Under the pieces are notes generated by a model. That model did no database searches. It was not told where the DNA came from and saw only the letters and a list, made by a program, of their open reading frames with translations. This document shows positions 22,072 to 31,136 of a DNA stretch of 58,197 nucleotides, piece after piece; position 1 is the first letter of the stretch; the number at the start of each line of letters is the position of its first letter. Position numbers and translations under genes: made by a program. The stretch is from NCBI RefSeq assembly GCF_029210375.1, contig NZ_JARGER010000003.1, forward strand, positions 1 through 58,197, written 5' to 3'. The DNA is from Nocardioides sp. YIM 152315 (GTDB lineage: Bacteria > Actinomycetota > Actinomycetes > Propionibacteriales > Nocardioidaceae).

Positions 22072-25038
22072 GTGACCACCATGATCACACCATCCACCGA
22101 CGCGGCCGTGCGGGCGCTGCGCGACCGCGTCGACGGCGAGGTGCGCTTCGACGCCGGCTCCCGCGCGGCGTACTCGACCGACGCCTCGAACTTCCGGCAG
22201 GTCCCGATCGGGGTGGTGATCCCGCGGACGATCGAGGCCGCCGTCGCAGCGGTGGCGGTGTGCCACGAGCACGACCTGCCGGTGGTCTCCCGCGGCGGGG
22301 GCACCAGCCTCGCCGGTCAGTGCACCAACACCGCGGTGGTCCTGGACTTCTCCAAGCACTGCAACCGGCTGGTCTCCGTCGACGTCGACGCCCGCCGCTG
22401 CGTCGTGGAGCCGGGCATCGTCCTCGACGACCTGAACCGGCAACTCGCGCCGACGGGCCTCCGCTTCGGGCCCGAGCCCGCGACCCACCAGAACTGCACG
22501 CTCGGCGGCATGATCGGCAACAACTCCTGCGGCGCGACGGCCCAGCGCACGGGCAAGGTCGTCGACAACGTCGCCTCCCTGGACGTCCTGCTCCACGACG
22601 GCACCCGCTTCGTGTGCGGACCGACCGACGACGAGACCTACGCCGCGATCGAGCGGCGCGGCGACCGGCGCGCCCACGTCTACCGCGCGCTGCGGCGGCT
22701 CCGCGACGAGCACGCCGACCTGATCCGCGCGCGCTACCCGGACATCCCGCGCCGGGTCTCCGGCTACAACCTCGACTCGCTGCTGCCCGAGCACGGCTTC
22801 GACGTCGCCGGCCTCCTCGTGGGGAGCGAGTCGACCCTGGTGACCGTGCTGCGCGCCGAGCTGGAGCTGGTGCCGGTGGTGCCGGCCCGCAGCCTCGTGG
22901 TGCTCGGCTTCCCCGACATCGCGACCGCGGCCGACGCGGTGCCGGCGATCGTCGAGCACGAGCCGATCGCCCTCGAAGGCGTCGACCGCTTCCTGATCCG
23001 CGACCAGCAGCTGAAGGGGATGAACGCCGAGGCGCTCGACCGGCTGCCCGAGGGGACCGGCTTCCTGCTGGCACAGTTCGGTGGTGACGACGCCGACGAG
23101 GCGGACCGCCGGGCGCAGGAGATGCTCGACGCGCTCGGCGAGAGCGACCACGGCCCCGAGGTCGCGTTCGTCGACGACCCGGAGCGCGAGGACGAGCTCT
23201 GGCAGGTCCGCGAGTCCGGCCTCGGCGCGACCGCCCACGTGCCGCACCGTCGCGACACCTGGGAGGGGTGGGAGGACTCCGCCGTGCCCGTCGACCGGCT
23301 CGGCGACTACCTGCGGGACCTGCGCGGCCTCTACGAGGAGTTCGGCTACGCCTCCGACGTCGGGCCGAGCCTCTACGGGCACTTCGGGCAGGGTTGCGTC
23401 CACACCCGCATCCCGTTCGACCTCTTCTCCGCGGGCGGCGTCGCGACCTACCGGCGGTTCCTCGAGCGCGCGGCCGACCTGGTGGCGGCGTACGGCGGCT
23501 CGCTGTCGGGCGAGCACGGCGACGGGCAGACCCGGGGCGAGCTGCTGCCCCGGATGTTCGGCGCCGAGGTGGTCGGGCTGTTCGAGGAGGTCAAGGCGCT
23601 GCTCGACCCCGGCGACCGGATGAACCCGGGCAAGGTCGTGCGGCCCGCCCGGCTCGACGAGCACCTGCGGCTGGGCGCGTCGTGGTCGCCGCGTCCGACT
23701 GAGGGCCTCTACTTCGGCTACCCGCACGACGGTCACTCGTTCCAACAGGCCGCCAACCGGTGCGTCGGGGTCGGCAAGTGCCGCAAGCACGAGAACGACG
23801 GCGGCACGGTCATGTGCCCGTCGTACCAGGTCACCGGCGAGGAGGAGCACTCCACCCGGGGCCGGGCGCGGCTGCTGTTCGAGATGCTCGACGGGCACGG
23901 CGACGGCCCGGTCACCGACGGGTGGCGGTCGACGGAGGTCCGGGACGCGCTGGACCTGTGCCTCGCGTGCAAGGGGTGCAAGACCGACTGTCCGGCCAAC
24001 GTCGACATGGCCACCTACAAGGCGGAGTTCCTCGCCCAGCACTACCGCCACCGGCTGCGGCCCCGCGCCGACTACGCCACCGGCTGGCTGCCCCTGGTCG
24101 CGGGAGCGGTGACCCGGTCGGGCGCGGCGCGGGCGGTCAACGCGCTCGGGCGGCGCCGGCCGCTGGCCCGGCTCGCCACCCGGGCGGCCGGGCTGGAGGA
24201 CCGCACGCTGCCGGAGTTCGCCGAGGAGACCCTCCAGCAGTGGTGGGCCCGCCGCGAGCACCCGGCGCGGGGCGACACCCGCGGCACCGTGCTGCTGTGG
24301 CCGGACACCTTCACCAACGACTTCGACCCGCGCATCGGCCGCGCCGCGGTCCGGGTGCTCGAGGAGGCGGGCTGGCGGGTCGAGATCCCGACCGGGCCGG
24401 TGTGCTGCGGGCTCACCTGGATCTCGACCGGCCAGCTGGCGGTCGCGCGCCGGGTGCTGCGGCGCACGGTGCGCCGACTCGCGCCGCACGTGCGCGCCGG
24501 CGGCCTCGTGGTCGGCCTCGAGCCGAGCTGCACCGCGGTCTTCCGCTCCGACCTGCCCGAGCTCTTCCCCGACGACCAGGACGTGCACCGGCTCCGCGAC
24601 CGGACCGTCACCCTCGCCGAGCTGCTCGGCGACCACACCGACGGCTGGACCCCGCCGCGCCTCGACGGTGTCCGCGCCATGGCGCAGGTGCACTGCCACC
24701 AGCACGCGGTCCTGGGCTGGGACGCGGACCGCGACCTGCTCGAACGCTGCGGGGCGGAGGTCGAGCGGCTCGACTCCGGTTGCTGCGGGCTCGCCGGGAA
24801 CTTCGGCTTCACCGCCGGCCACGGCGAGGTCAGCCGGCTCATCGCCGAGCAGACGCTGCTCCCGCGGCTGCGGGAGGCCGACCCGGGCACCGGGCTGCTG
24901 GCCGACGGATTCTCCTGCCGCACGCAGGTCCACGATCTCGGCCCCGGTGCGGTGGAGGGCATGCACCTGGCTGAGCTGCTCGCGAGCGGATACCGGGAGA
25001 CACAGACGGAGGAAGACACCCGAGGAGGAGAGGTATGA
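22072..25038 (+). CDS. FAD-linked oxidase / [4Fe-4S] oxidoreductase fusion (D-2-hydroxyacid dehydrogenase type)
   Basis: This protein of about 988 residues fuses an FAD-binding GlcD/D-lactate dehydrogenase domain to a GlpC/GlcF-type iron-sulfur domain. FAD motifs VVSRGGGTSLAGQ and GGMIGNNSCGATA lie in the N-terminal third; SGEHGDGQ and a flavin-oxidase C-terminal cap follow. After residue 560 come CVGVGKCRKH with TVMCPSYQ, then CLACKGCKTDCP, then two CCG-type motifs (GPVCCGLTW and DSGCCGLAGNFGF). Such fusions oxidise D-lactate, glycolate or related 2-hydroxyacids and pass electrons to the respiratory chain. The exact substrate is unknown. GTG 22072 is about 11 nt after GGGAA; ATG 22081 is the alternative. 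The stop overlaps the next start (ATGA). Confidence 0.88.
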   Translation: MTTMITPSTDAAVRALRDRVDGEVRFDAGSRAAYSTDASNFRQVPIGVVIPRTIEAAVAAVAVCHEHDLPVVSRGGGTSLAGQCTNTAVVLDFSKHCNRLVSVDVDARRCVVEPGIVLDDLNRQLAPTGLRFGPEPATHQNCTLGGMIGNNSCGATAQRTGKVVDNVASLDVLLHDGTRFVCGPTDDETYAAIERRGDRRAHVYRALRRLRDEHADLIRARYPDIPRRVSGYNLDSLLPEHGFDVAGLLVGSESTLVTVLRAELELVPVVPARSLVVLGFPDIATAADAVPAIVEHEPIALEGVDRFLIRDQQLKGMNAEALDRLPEGTGFLLAQFGGDDADEADRRAQEMLDALGESDHGPEVAFVDDPEREDELWQVRESGLGATAHVPHRRDTWEGWEDSAVPVDRLGDYLRDLRGLYEEFGYASDVGPSLYGHFGQGCVHTRIPFDLFSAGGVATYRRFLERAADLVAAYGGSLSGEHGDGQTRGELLPRMFGAEVVGLFEEVKALLDPGDRMNPGKVVRPARLDEHLRLGASWSPRPTEGLYFGYPHDGHSFQQAANRCVGVGKCRKHENDGGTVMCPSYQVTGEEEHSTRGRARLLFEMLDGHGDGPVTDGWRSTEVRDALDLCLACKGCKTDCPANVDMATYKAEFLAQHYRHRLRPRADYATGWLPLVAGAVTRSGAARAVNALGRRRPLARLATRAAGLEDRTLPEFAEETLQQWWARREHPARGDTRGTVLLWPDTFTNDFDPRIGRAAVRVLEEAGWRVEIPTGPVCCGLTWISTGQLAVARRVLRRTVRRLAPHVRAGGLVVGLEPSCTAVFRSDLPELFPDDQDVHRLRDRTVTLAELLGDHTDGWTPPRLDGVRAMAQVHCHQHAVLGWDADRDLLERCGAEVERLDSGCCGLAGNFGFTAGHGEVSRLIAEQTLLPRLREADPGTGLLADGFSCRTQVHDLGPGAVEGMHLAELLASGYRETQTEEDTRGGEV

Positions 25039-26831
25039 CGACCAAGGTTGCCGACCTGGTGCTGGCCCGACTGCGCGAGTGGGGGGTCGAGCAGGTCTTC
25101 GGCTATCCGGGCGACGGGATCAACGGGCTCCTCGGTGCGTTCTCCCGCGCCGACGACCAGCCGCGCTTCATCCAGGCACGACACGAGGAGATGGCGGCCT
25201 TCGAGGCGGTCGGCTTCGCCAAGTTCGGCGGTCGGCCCGGCGTGTGCATGGCGACGTCCGGCCCGGGCGCGATCCACCTGCTCAACGGCCTGTACGACGC
25301 GAAGCTCGACCACGTGCCCGTGGTCGGGATCGTCGGCCAGACCAACCGGACCGCGATGGGCGGGAACTACCAGCAGGAGGTCGACCTGCTCAGCCTGTTC
25401 AAGGACGTCGCCAGCGACTACGTGCAGATGGTGACCGTGCCCGAGCAGCTGCCCAACGTGCTGGACCGCGCGATGCGGATCGCGATGAGCCGCCGCGCGC
25501 CGACCGCCATCATCATCCCCAACGACGTGCAGGAGCTGGAGTACTCCGCGCCGAGCCATGCCTTCAAGATGGTGCCGTCGAGCCTGGGCATCAGCTGGCC
25601 GAGCGTCGTGCCGGACGACGCCGGGCTGCGGCAGGCTGCCGACCTGCTCAACGCCGGCAGCAAGGTCGCGATGCTGGTCGGCCAGGGCGCCCGCGGGGCC
25701 CGCGACGAGGTCGAGAAGGTCGCCGACCTGCTCGGCGCGGGCGTGGCGAAGGCCCTGCTCGGCAAGGACGTGCTCTCCGACGAGCTGCCGTTCGTCACCG
25801 GGGCGATCGGCCTGCTCGGCACCCGTCCCAGCTACGAGATGATGCGTGACTGCGACACGCTGCTGACGGTCGGCTCGAACTTCCCCTACACCCAGTTCAT
25901 GCCCGACCTCGACCAGGCGCGGGCCGTCCAGATCGACATCGACGGCAGCCTGATCGGGATGCGCTACCCCTACGAGGTCAACCTCGTGGGCGACGCCGCC
26001 CGCACGCTGGAGGCGCTGATCCCGCTGCTGCGGCGCAAGGAGGACCGGTCGTGGCAGGAGAAGATCCAGTCCGACGTCGCCCGCTGGTGGGACGTCATGG
26101 ACGGCGAGGCGCACGTGGCCGCGAAGCCGATCAACCCGATGCGGATCTTCAGCGAGTTCTCGGTCCGCGCGCCGGAGGACGCGATCATCGCCGCGGACAG
26201 CGGCTCCGCGGCCAACTGGTATGCCCGGCAGATCCGGATGCGCGGATCGATGCGCGGCTCGCTCTCGGGCACCCTGGCGACGATGGGGCCGGCGGTCCCG
26301 TACGTCGTCGGCGCCAAGTTCGCGCACCCGGACCGTCCTGCGATCGCCTTCGAGGGCGACGGTGCCATGCAGATGAACGGGCTCGCCGAGCTGCTCACCA
26401 TCGCGCGCTACCACCAGACCTGGAGCGACCCCCGGCTCGTGGTCGCGGTGCTGCACAACAACGACCTCAACCAGGTCACCTGGGAGCTGCGCGCGATGGG
26501 CGGGACCCCGGCGTTCGTGGAGTCCCAGGCGCTGCCGGAGATGTCGTACGCCGACTTCGCGGCGTCGATCGGGCTCGGGGCGCTGACCGTCACCGACCCC
26601 GAGCAGCTCGCGGGCGCGTGGGAGACCGCCCTCGGGGCAGACCGGCCGTACGTCCTCGACATCCACTGCGATCCCGACGTCCCGCCGATCCCGCCGCACG
26701 CCGACCTCGAGCAGATGAAGGACCTGGCCGAGGCGCTGATCAAGGGCGACACCTCGCGATGGGGCGTGATCAAGGAGGGCATCAAGACCAAGGCGCAGGA
26801 GCTGCTGGCACAGCGCGACGGCGATGGCTGA
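25035..26831 (+). CDS. Thiamine diphosphate-dependent enzyme (pyruvate oxidase/acetolactate synthase-like)
   Basis: This 598-residue ThDP enzyme has three domains. The PYR domain has FGYPGDGINGLLGAF and the catalytic Glu in ARHEEMAAFEAVGFAKF. The central domain is FAD/nucleotide-like (VAMLVGQGARGA). The PP domain has the ThDP/Mg motif starting EGDGAMQMNG and ending VLHNNDLN. It most resembles pyruvate oxidases; the reaction would decarboxylate a 2-oxoacid such as the pyruvate formed by the preceding dehydrogenase (inference). A strong GAGGAGGAGAGG site precedes the ATG. It overlaps both neighbours (4 and 8 nt). Confidence 0.9.
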   Translation: MTTKVADLVLARLREWGVEQVFGYPGDGINGLLGAFSRADDQPRFIQARHEEMAAFEAVGFAKFGGRPGVCMATSGPGAIHLLNGLYDAKLDHVPVVGIVGQTNRTAMGGNYQQEVDLLSLFKDVASDYVQMVTVPEQLPNVLDRAMRIAMSRRAPTAIIIPNDVQELEYSAPSHAFKMVPSSLGISWPSVVPDDAGLRQAADLLNAGSKVAMLVGQGARGARDEVEKVADLLGAGVAKALLGKDVLSDELPFVTGAIGLLGTRPSYEMMRDCDTLLTVGSNFPYTQFMPDLDQARAVQIDIDGSLIGMRYPYEVNLVGDAARTLEALIPLLRRKEDRSWQEKIQSDVARWWDVMDGEAHVAAKPINPMRIFSEFSVRAPEDAIIAADSGSAANWYARQIRMRGSMRGSLSGTLATMGPAVPYVVGAKFAHPDRPAIAFEGDGAMQMNGLAELLTIARYHQTWSDPRLVVAVLHNNDLNQVTWELRAMGGTPAFVESQALPEMSYADFAASIGLGALTVTDPEQLAGAWETALGADRPYVLDIHCDPDVPPIPPHADLEQMKDLAEALIKGDTSRWGVIKEGIKTKAQELLAQRDGDG

Positions 26832-27930
26832 TCCGACCCTCGCGGAGGTCACCGCCCGCGCCTACACGGTGCCGACCGACGCACCGGAGGCGGACGGCAC
26901 GCTGGCGTGGGACTCGACGACGATCGTGGTGGTCGAGGTCCGCACGTCCGATCCCGCGCTGCCGTGCGGGCTCGGGTGGACCTATGCGCCCGGGGCGGCC
27001 GTCGGCGTCGTCGACGGCCTGCTCGGGCCGGCCGTGGCGGGGCGGCCCGTCCTCGACGTCCCCGGCTGTTGGGAGGCGATGTCGCGGGCGGTGCGCAACG
27101 CCGGCCGGACCGGCCTGGTGATGATGGCGCTCTCCGCGGTCGACACGGCGATCTGGGACCTCAAGGCCCGGCTGCTCGACCTCCCGCTGCACCGCCTCTT
27201 CGGCGCGACCCGCGACACGGTCCCGGTCTACGGCAGCGGCGGGTTCACGACGTACGACGAGGCGCGGCTGCGCGCGCAGCTGACCGGGTGGCTCGACCAG
27301 GGCATCGACCGGGTCAAGATCAAGATCGGCGAGGACCGGGGGCGCCGGACCGACCGGGACCTCGAGCGCGTCGCGTTCGCCCGGCAGGTGGTCGGGGACG
27401 ACACGGACCTCTACGTGGACGCGAACGGCGGCTACGAGCGCAAGCAGGCGATCCGGATCGGCGAGCGGCTCGACGCGCACGGCGTCGGCTGGTTCGAGGA
27501 GCCGGTGAGCTCCGAGGACCTCGACGGGCTCCGCTTCGTGCGCGAGCACGTGGACGCGGACGTGACCGCCGGCGAGTACGGCGACCGGCTGGCGTACTTC
27601 TCGACGATGCTCCGGGCCGGCGCCGTGGACTGCCTGCAGGTCGACGTCAGCCGGTGCGGCGGCTACACCGAGTGGATGCGGATCTGTGCGGTCGCGGCGG
27701 CGTCGGGGCTGAGCGTCTCCGGACACTGCGCGCCCGGCCTGCACGTGCCGGTGGCCATCGCGACCCCCGACTTCCGGCACCTCGAGTGGTTCCACGACCA
27801 CGTCCGGATCGAGAGCGAGTTCTTCGACCCGGCACCGGTGGCGACCGGCGGCTCGATCCGCCCGACCGAGGAGCCCGGCCGCGGCCTGGTCCTCCGGTCG
27901 GCCGACGTCGAGCGCTACCGGAGCGCGTGA
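26824..27930 (+). CDS. Mandelate racemase/muconate lactonizing (enolase-superfamily) enzyme
   Basis: This 368-residue enolase-superfamily protein shows the KxK motif (KIKIG) near 162-166, metal ligands in VDANGGY, FEEPV and AGEYGD, and a C-terminal His in SGHCAPGLH. That KxK-D-E-E-H pattern fits the mandelate racemase subgroup, whose members are mostly sugar-acid dehydratases or epimerases. The substrate cannot be assigned from sequence alone. The position between a ThDP enzyme and a GH15 glycosidase suggests sugar-acid processing. It overlaps the upstream gene by 8 nt and the downstream gene by 1 nt (TGATG). Confidence 0.88.
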   Translation: MADPTLAEVTARAYTVPTDAPEADGTLAWDSTTIVVVEVRTSDPALPCGLGWTYAPGAAVGVVDGLLGPAVAGRPVLDVPGCWEAMSRAVRNAGRTGLVMMALSAVDTAIWDLKARLLDLPLHRLFGATRDTVPVYGSGGFTTYDEARLRAQLTGWLDQGIDRVKIKIGEDRGRRTDRDLERVAFARQVVGDDTDLYVDANGGYERKQAIRIGERLDAHGVGWFEEPVSSEDLDGLRFVREHVDADVTAGEYGDRLAYFSTMLRAGAVDCLQVDVSRCGGYTEWMRICAVAAASGLSVSGHCAPGLHVPVAIATPDFRHLEWFHDHVRIESEFFDPAPVATGGSIRPTEEPGRGLVLRSADVERYRSA

Positions 27931-29714
27931 TGGGCGACGACCCGGTCGGCGGCGACGGCCTGCGCTTCCCGCCGGAGACGCTGCGGCAGTATGCGCTGGT
28001 CGCCGACGGCGAGCGGGGGGCGCTCATCGGTCCTCGCGGCGACGTCGCCTTCCTCTGCGCGCCGCGGTGGCACGACGACGCCGTCTTCAGCAACCTGCTC
28101 GGCGGGCGGGGCTCCTACGCCGTGCAGCCCGCCGACCCGCGGATGGTCTGGGGCGGCAGCTACGAGCCCGGCACCCTGATCTGGCGCAGCCGCTGGGTGG
28201 TGGGCGGCTCCGTCGTGGAGTGCCGGGACGCCCTTGCCTTCCCGGGGGATCCGGAGCGGCTGGTGCTGCTGCGTCGCATCGAGGCCGTCCGCGGCGACGC
28301 CGCCGTACGCGTGCACCTGGCCTGCCACGGCGGGTTCGGCACCGAGCGGATGGACCTGCGTCCGGAGGGCCCGGACCTGTGGTCCGGCCGGACCGGCGCG
28401 CTCCACCTGCGGTGGACGGGCGCGCCGGTGTCGGCGGCCCGCGACGTGGCCGACGGGAGCCTCGAGCTCGCGCTCGACGTGCCGGCGGGTGGATCGCACG
28501 AGCTGGTCCTGGAGATCGCCGGGCGCCCCCTCGACGAGGATCCCCCGGATCCGGCCCGCACCTGGGACGCCACGGCGCGGGCCTGGGACTCGGCCGTGCG
28601 GCCCGATGTGGGCTCGCTCGCCCCTCGTGACGCGACGCACGCCCGGGTCGTGCTGCGTGGTCTGACCAGTCGCAGCGGTGCGATGGTGGCGGCCGCGACC
28701 ACGAGCCTGCCCGAGCGAGCCGAGCAGGGCCGGGACTACGACTACCGGTTCGCGTGGATCCGGGACCAGTGCCTCACCGGACAGGCGGCGGCGCGCGCCG
28801 CCGACGACCCGCTCCTGGCGTGCGCGGTCGACTTCGTCGGCGCCCGGTTGCGCGAGGACGGCGGCCGCCTGACGCCGGCGTACACGGTCGACGGCGAGCC
28901 GGTGCCCGACCAGCGCGGTCTCGACCTCCCCGGCTATCCCGGTGCACCGGAGGTCCGCGCGGGCAACCGGGTCCGGGAGCAGTTCCAGCTCGACGCCTTC
29001 GGCGAGGCGCTGCTCCTCTTCGCTGCCGCCGACCGGCGCGACGTGCTCGACGCCGACGGGTGGCGCGCCGCCGAGACCGCCGCGGCCGCCATCCTGCGCC
29101 GGCAGGCAGAGGCCGACGCCGGGATCTGGGAGCTCGACCCCCAGCGGTGGGCACACTCCCGGCTGACCTGCGCCGCCGGGCTGCGTGCGATGTCCGCCCG
29201 GCGCGGCGACCTGGCGTCGTGGGAGCAGCTCGCCGAGCGTCTGGTCGCCGAGGTCGAGCGGGACAGCCGCCACCCGAGCGGCCGCTGGCAACGATCGCCG
29301 ACCGACCCGGGCGTGGACGCCGCCCTCCTGCTGCCCGCACTGCGCGGGGCGGTCCGGGCCGACGATCCGGCGTACGTCGCGACCTGGCAGGCGGTCCGGG
29401 ACGAGCTCACCGAGGACGGCTACGTCTACCGCTTCCGGCAGAGCCCGGGCCCGCTGCACGCGGACGAGGGGGCCTTCCTCCTGTGCGGCTTCGTGCTGGC
29501 GATGGCGACCCACCAGCAGGGGGACCCGGTCGAGGCGGTCCGCTGGTTCGAACGGTCCAGGGCCGCGGTCGGGCCGCCGGGCCTGTTCACCGAGGAGTTC
29601 GACGTGGAGCAGCGACAGCTGCGCGGCAACCTGCCCCAGGCCTTCGTGCACGGCGCCTTCCTCGAGGCCGCGCACGCCCTGACCGAAGACCCCGACCCGA
29701 GGAGGACCACGTGA
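27930..29714 (+). CDS. Glycoside hydrolase family 15 protein (glucoamylase/trehalase-like)
   Basis: This 594-residue protein has an N-terminal beta-sandwich (about 1-230) and an (alpha/alpha)6 barrel. Landmarks are DYDYRFAWIRDQCLTG, the probable general acid Glu in GIWELDPQRWAHSRL, and LFTEEFDVEQRQLRGNLPQAFVHGA, matching the second catalytic Glu and the GNFPQAFSH motif of bacterial GH15. It has no signal peptide, so it is cytoplasmic; trehalose or a maltooligosaccharide would be typical substrates. It is embedded in the MarR-linked operon with overlapping starts and stops. Confidence 0.9.
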   Translation: MGDDPVGGDGLRFPPETLRQYALVADGERGALIGPRGDVAFLCAPRWHDDAVFSNLLGGRGSYAVQPADPRMVWGGSYEPGTLIWRSRWVVGGSVVECRDALAFPGDPERLVLLRRIEAVRGDAAVRVHLACHGGFGTERMDLRPEGPDLWSGRTGALHLRWTGAPVSAARDVADGSLELALDVPAGGSHELVLEIAGRPLDEDPPDPARTWDATARAWDSAVRPDVGSLAPRDATHARVVLRGLTSRSGAMVAAATTSLPERAEQGRDYDYRFAWIRDQCLTGQAAARAADDPLLACAVDFVGARLREDGGRLTPAYTVDGEPVPDQRGLDLPGYPGAPEVRAGNRVREQFQLDAFGEALLLFAAADRRDVLDADGWRAAETAAAAILRRQAEADAGIWELDPQRWAHSRLTCAAGLRAMSARRGDLASWEQLAERLVAEVERDSRHPSGRWQRSPTDPGVDAALLLPALRGAVRADDPAYVATWQAVRDELTEDGYVYRFRQSPGPLHADEGAFLLCGFVLAMATHQQGDPVEAVRWFERSRAAVGPPGLFTEEFDVEQRQLRGNLPQAFVHGAFLEAAHALTEDPDPRRTT

Positions 29715-30745
29715 GCACCGGCAGACGGCACCGACGACCCCGCGTGGTGGTGGTCACCGGCGCGTCGGGTGGGATCGGCCGAGCGAGCGCGCAGGCATTC
29801 GCGGCACACGGCGACCACGTGGCGCTGGTCGCGCGCGGCGAGCGCGGACTCGCGGGCGCCCGGCGCGACGTCGAGCGGCTGGGCGGCCGCGCCGGCGTCT
29901 ACCCCGTCGACGTCGCCGACGCCGCGGCCCTCGACGAGGTCGCCGACCGGGTCGAGGACGAGCTCGGCCCGATCGACGTGTGGGTCAACGTCGCCTTCAC
30001 GTCCGTCTTCGCGCGCTTCGTCGACATCGAGGCCGACGAGTACCGCCGGGTGACCGAGGTCAGCTACCTGGGCTACGTCAACGGCACCCGCTCGGCGCTC
30101 CGCCGGATGCTGCCCCGGGACCGCGGCACGGTGGTCCAGGTCGGCTCGGCCCTCGCCTACCGGGGGATCCCGCTGCAGAGCGCCTACTGCGGCGCGAAGC
30201 ACGCGATCCAGGGCTTCAACGAGGCGGTCCGCGCGGAGCTGCTGCACGACGGCAGCCGGGTGCGGACCACGATGGTGCAGATGCCGGCCGTGAACACCCC
30301 CCAGTTCTCCTGGGTGCTCTCGCGACTGCCGCACCAGGCTCAGCCGGTGCCTCCGATCTACCAGCCCGAGGTCGCCGGCCGCGCCGTCGTCTTCGCCGCC
30401 GACCACCCGCGCCGGCGGGAGTACTGGGTCGGCGGCAGCACGGCCGGCACGCTGATCGCGAACGCCGTCGCGCCCGGCGTCCTGGACCGGTACCTGGCCC
30501 GCACCGGGTTCGCCTCCCAGCAGACCGGACGGCCCAAGCCCGACGACCAGCCGGCCAACCTCTGGGAGCCCGCCGACGGCCCGCACGGCCATGACTACGG
30601 CGCCCACGGCCCCTTCGACGACCAGGCCGGCTCCTCGTCGGCACAGCTGTGGGCCTCCCAGCACCACGGGGTGCTCGGGGCGGCGGCGGGCACGGCCGTC
30701 GCCGCGCTCGGCGCGCTGCTGGTCCGCCGGCGGATCGGCTCGTGA
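29711..30745 (+). CDS. SDR-family oxidoreductase with C-terminal membrane anchor
   Basis: This 344-residue short-chain dehydrogenase has VVTGASGGIGRAS, WVNVAF in place of the usual NNAG, and the SALAYRG...YCGAKHA Ser-Tyr-Lys triad. After residue about 260 it carries a hydrophilic linker ending in a hydrophobic helix (GVLGAAAGTAVAALGALLV) followed by RRRIGS, so it is probably membrane-tethered with the tail inside. The GTG start overlaps the GH15 stop (GTGA) and is preceded by AGGAGG. The substrate is unknown. Membrane-anchored SDRs of this type occur beside GH15 and ThDP enzymes in other bacteria. Confidence 0.88.
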   Translation: MSTGRRHRRPRVVVVTGASGGIGRASAQAFAAHGDHVALVARGERGLAGARRDVERLGGRAGVYPVDVADAAALDEVADRVEDELGPIDVWVNVAFTSVFARFVDIEADEYRRVTEVSYLGYVNGTRSALRRMLPRDRGTVVQVGSALAYRGIPLQSAYCGAKHAIQGFNEAVRAELLHDGSRVRTTMVQMPAVNTPQFSWVLSRLPHQAQPVPPIYQPEVAGRAVVFAADHPRRREYWVGGSTAGTLIANAVAPGVLDRYLARTGFASQQTGRPKPDDQPANLWEPADGPHGHDYGAHGPFDDQAGSSSAQLWASQHHGVLGAAAGTAVAALGALLVRRRIGS

Positions 30746-31080
30746 GAGGCGCGACCGCGGCTCGTTCGATCGCCGGCGGCGTCTGCCTCGTGATGCCGGG
30801 TCCGGTCCTGCGGGCCATCGGTGGCGCGGACGCCGCGGACCCGACGGTGCGGTGGCTCGCGCGCCTGCTCGGAGCCCGCTACCTCGCGCAGGCGGCCGTC
30901 GGCTGGGCGATCACCGGCGCTCGCGCGGCGCGCGTCGGCGTGGCGATCGAGGCCGCGCACGCGGCCAGCATGGTGCCGTTCGTGGTGGGCAGCCACCGGC
31001 ACCGACGCACCGCCGTGGTGAGTGCGACCGTCGCCGGCGCGATCGCCCTCCTCGAGCTGCGGACCGGCGAACACCCGTAG
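30742..31080 (+). CDS. Small hydrophobic protein of unknown function
   Basis: This 112-residue protein starts at GTG 30742 in a GTGA overlap with the SDR stop. It has three or four hydrophobic stretches, including SIAGGVCLVMPGPVLRAIGG, ARYLAQAAVGWAITGA and AVVSATVAGAIALLEL. I do not recognise the family. It is the last gene of the tightly coupled series that begins at 22072. Confidence 0.65.
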   Translation: MRGATAARSIAGGVCLVMPGPVLRAIGGADAADPTVRWLARLLGARYLAQAAVGWAITGARAARVGVAIEAAHAASMVPFVVGSHRHRRTAVVSATVAGAIALLELRTGEHP

Positions 31081-31136
31081 GATCGACAGCCAGGGCGGGC
31101 ATGAGGGCGCTAGGGCCCGCCGCAACAGGAACACGA

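Noticed and set aside
24966..25035. TPP riboswitch before the ThDP enzyme
   Set aside because: The gene start overlaps the previous stop, leaving no leader in which a riboswitch could fold.
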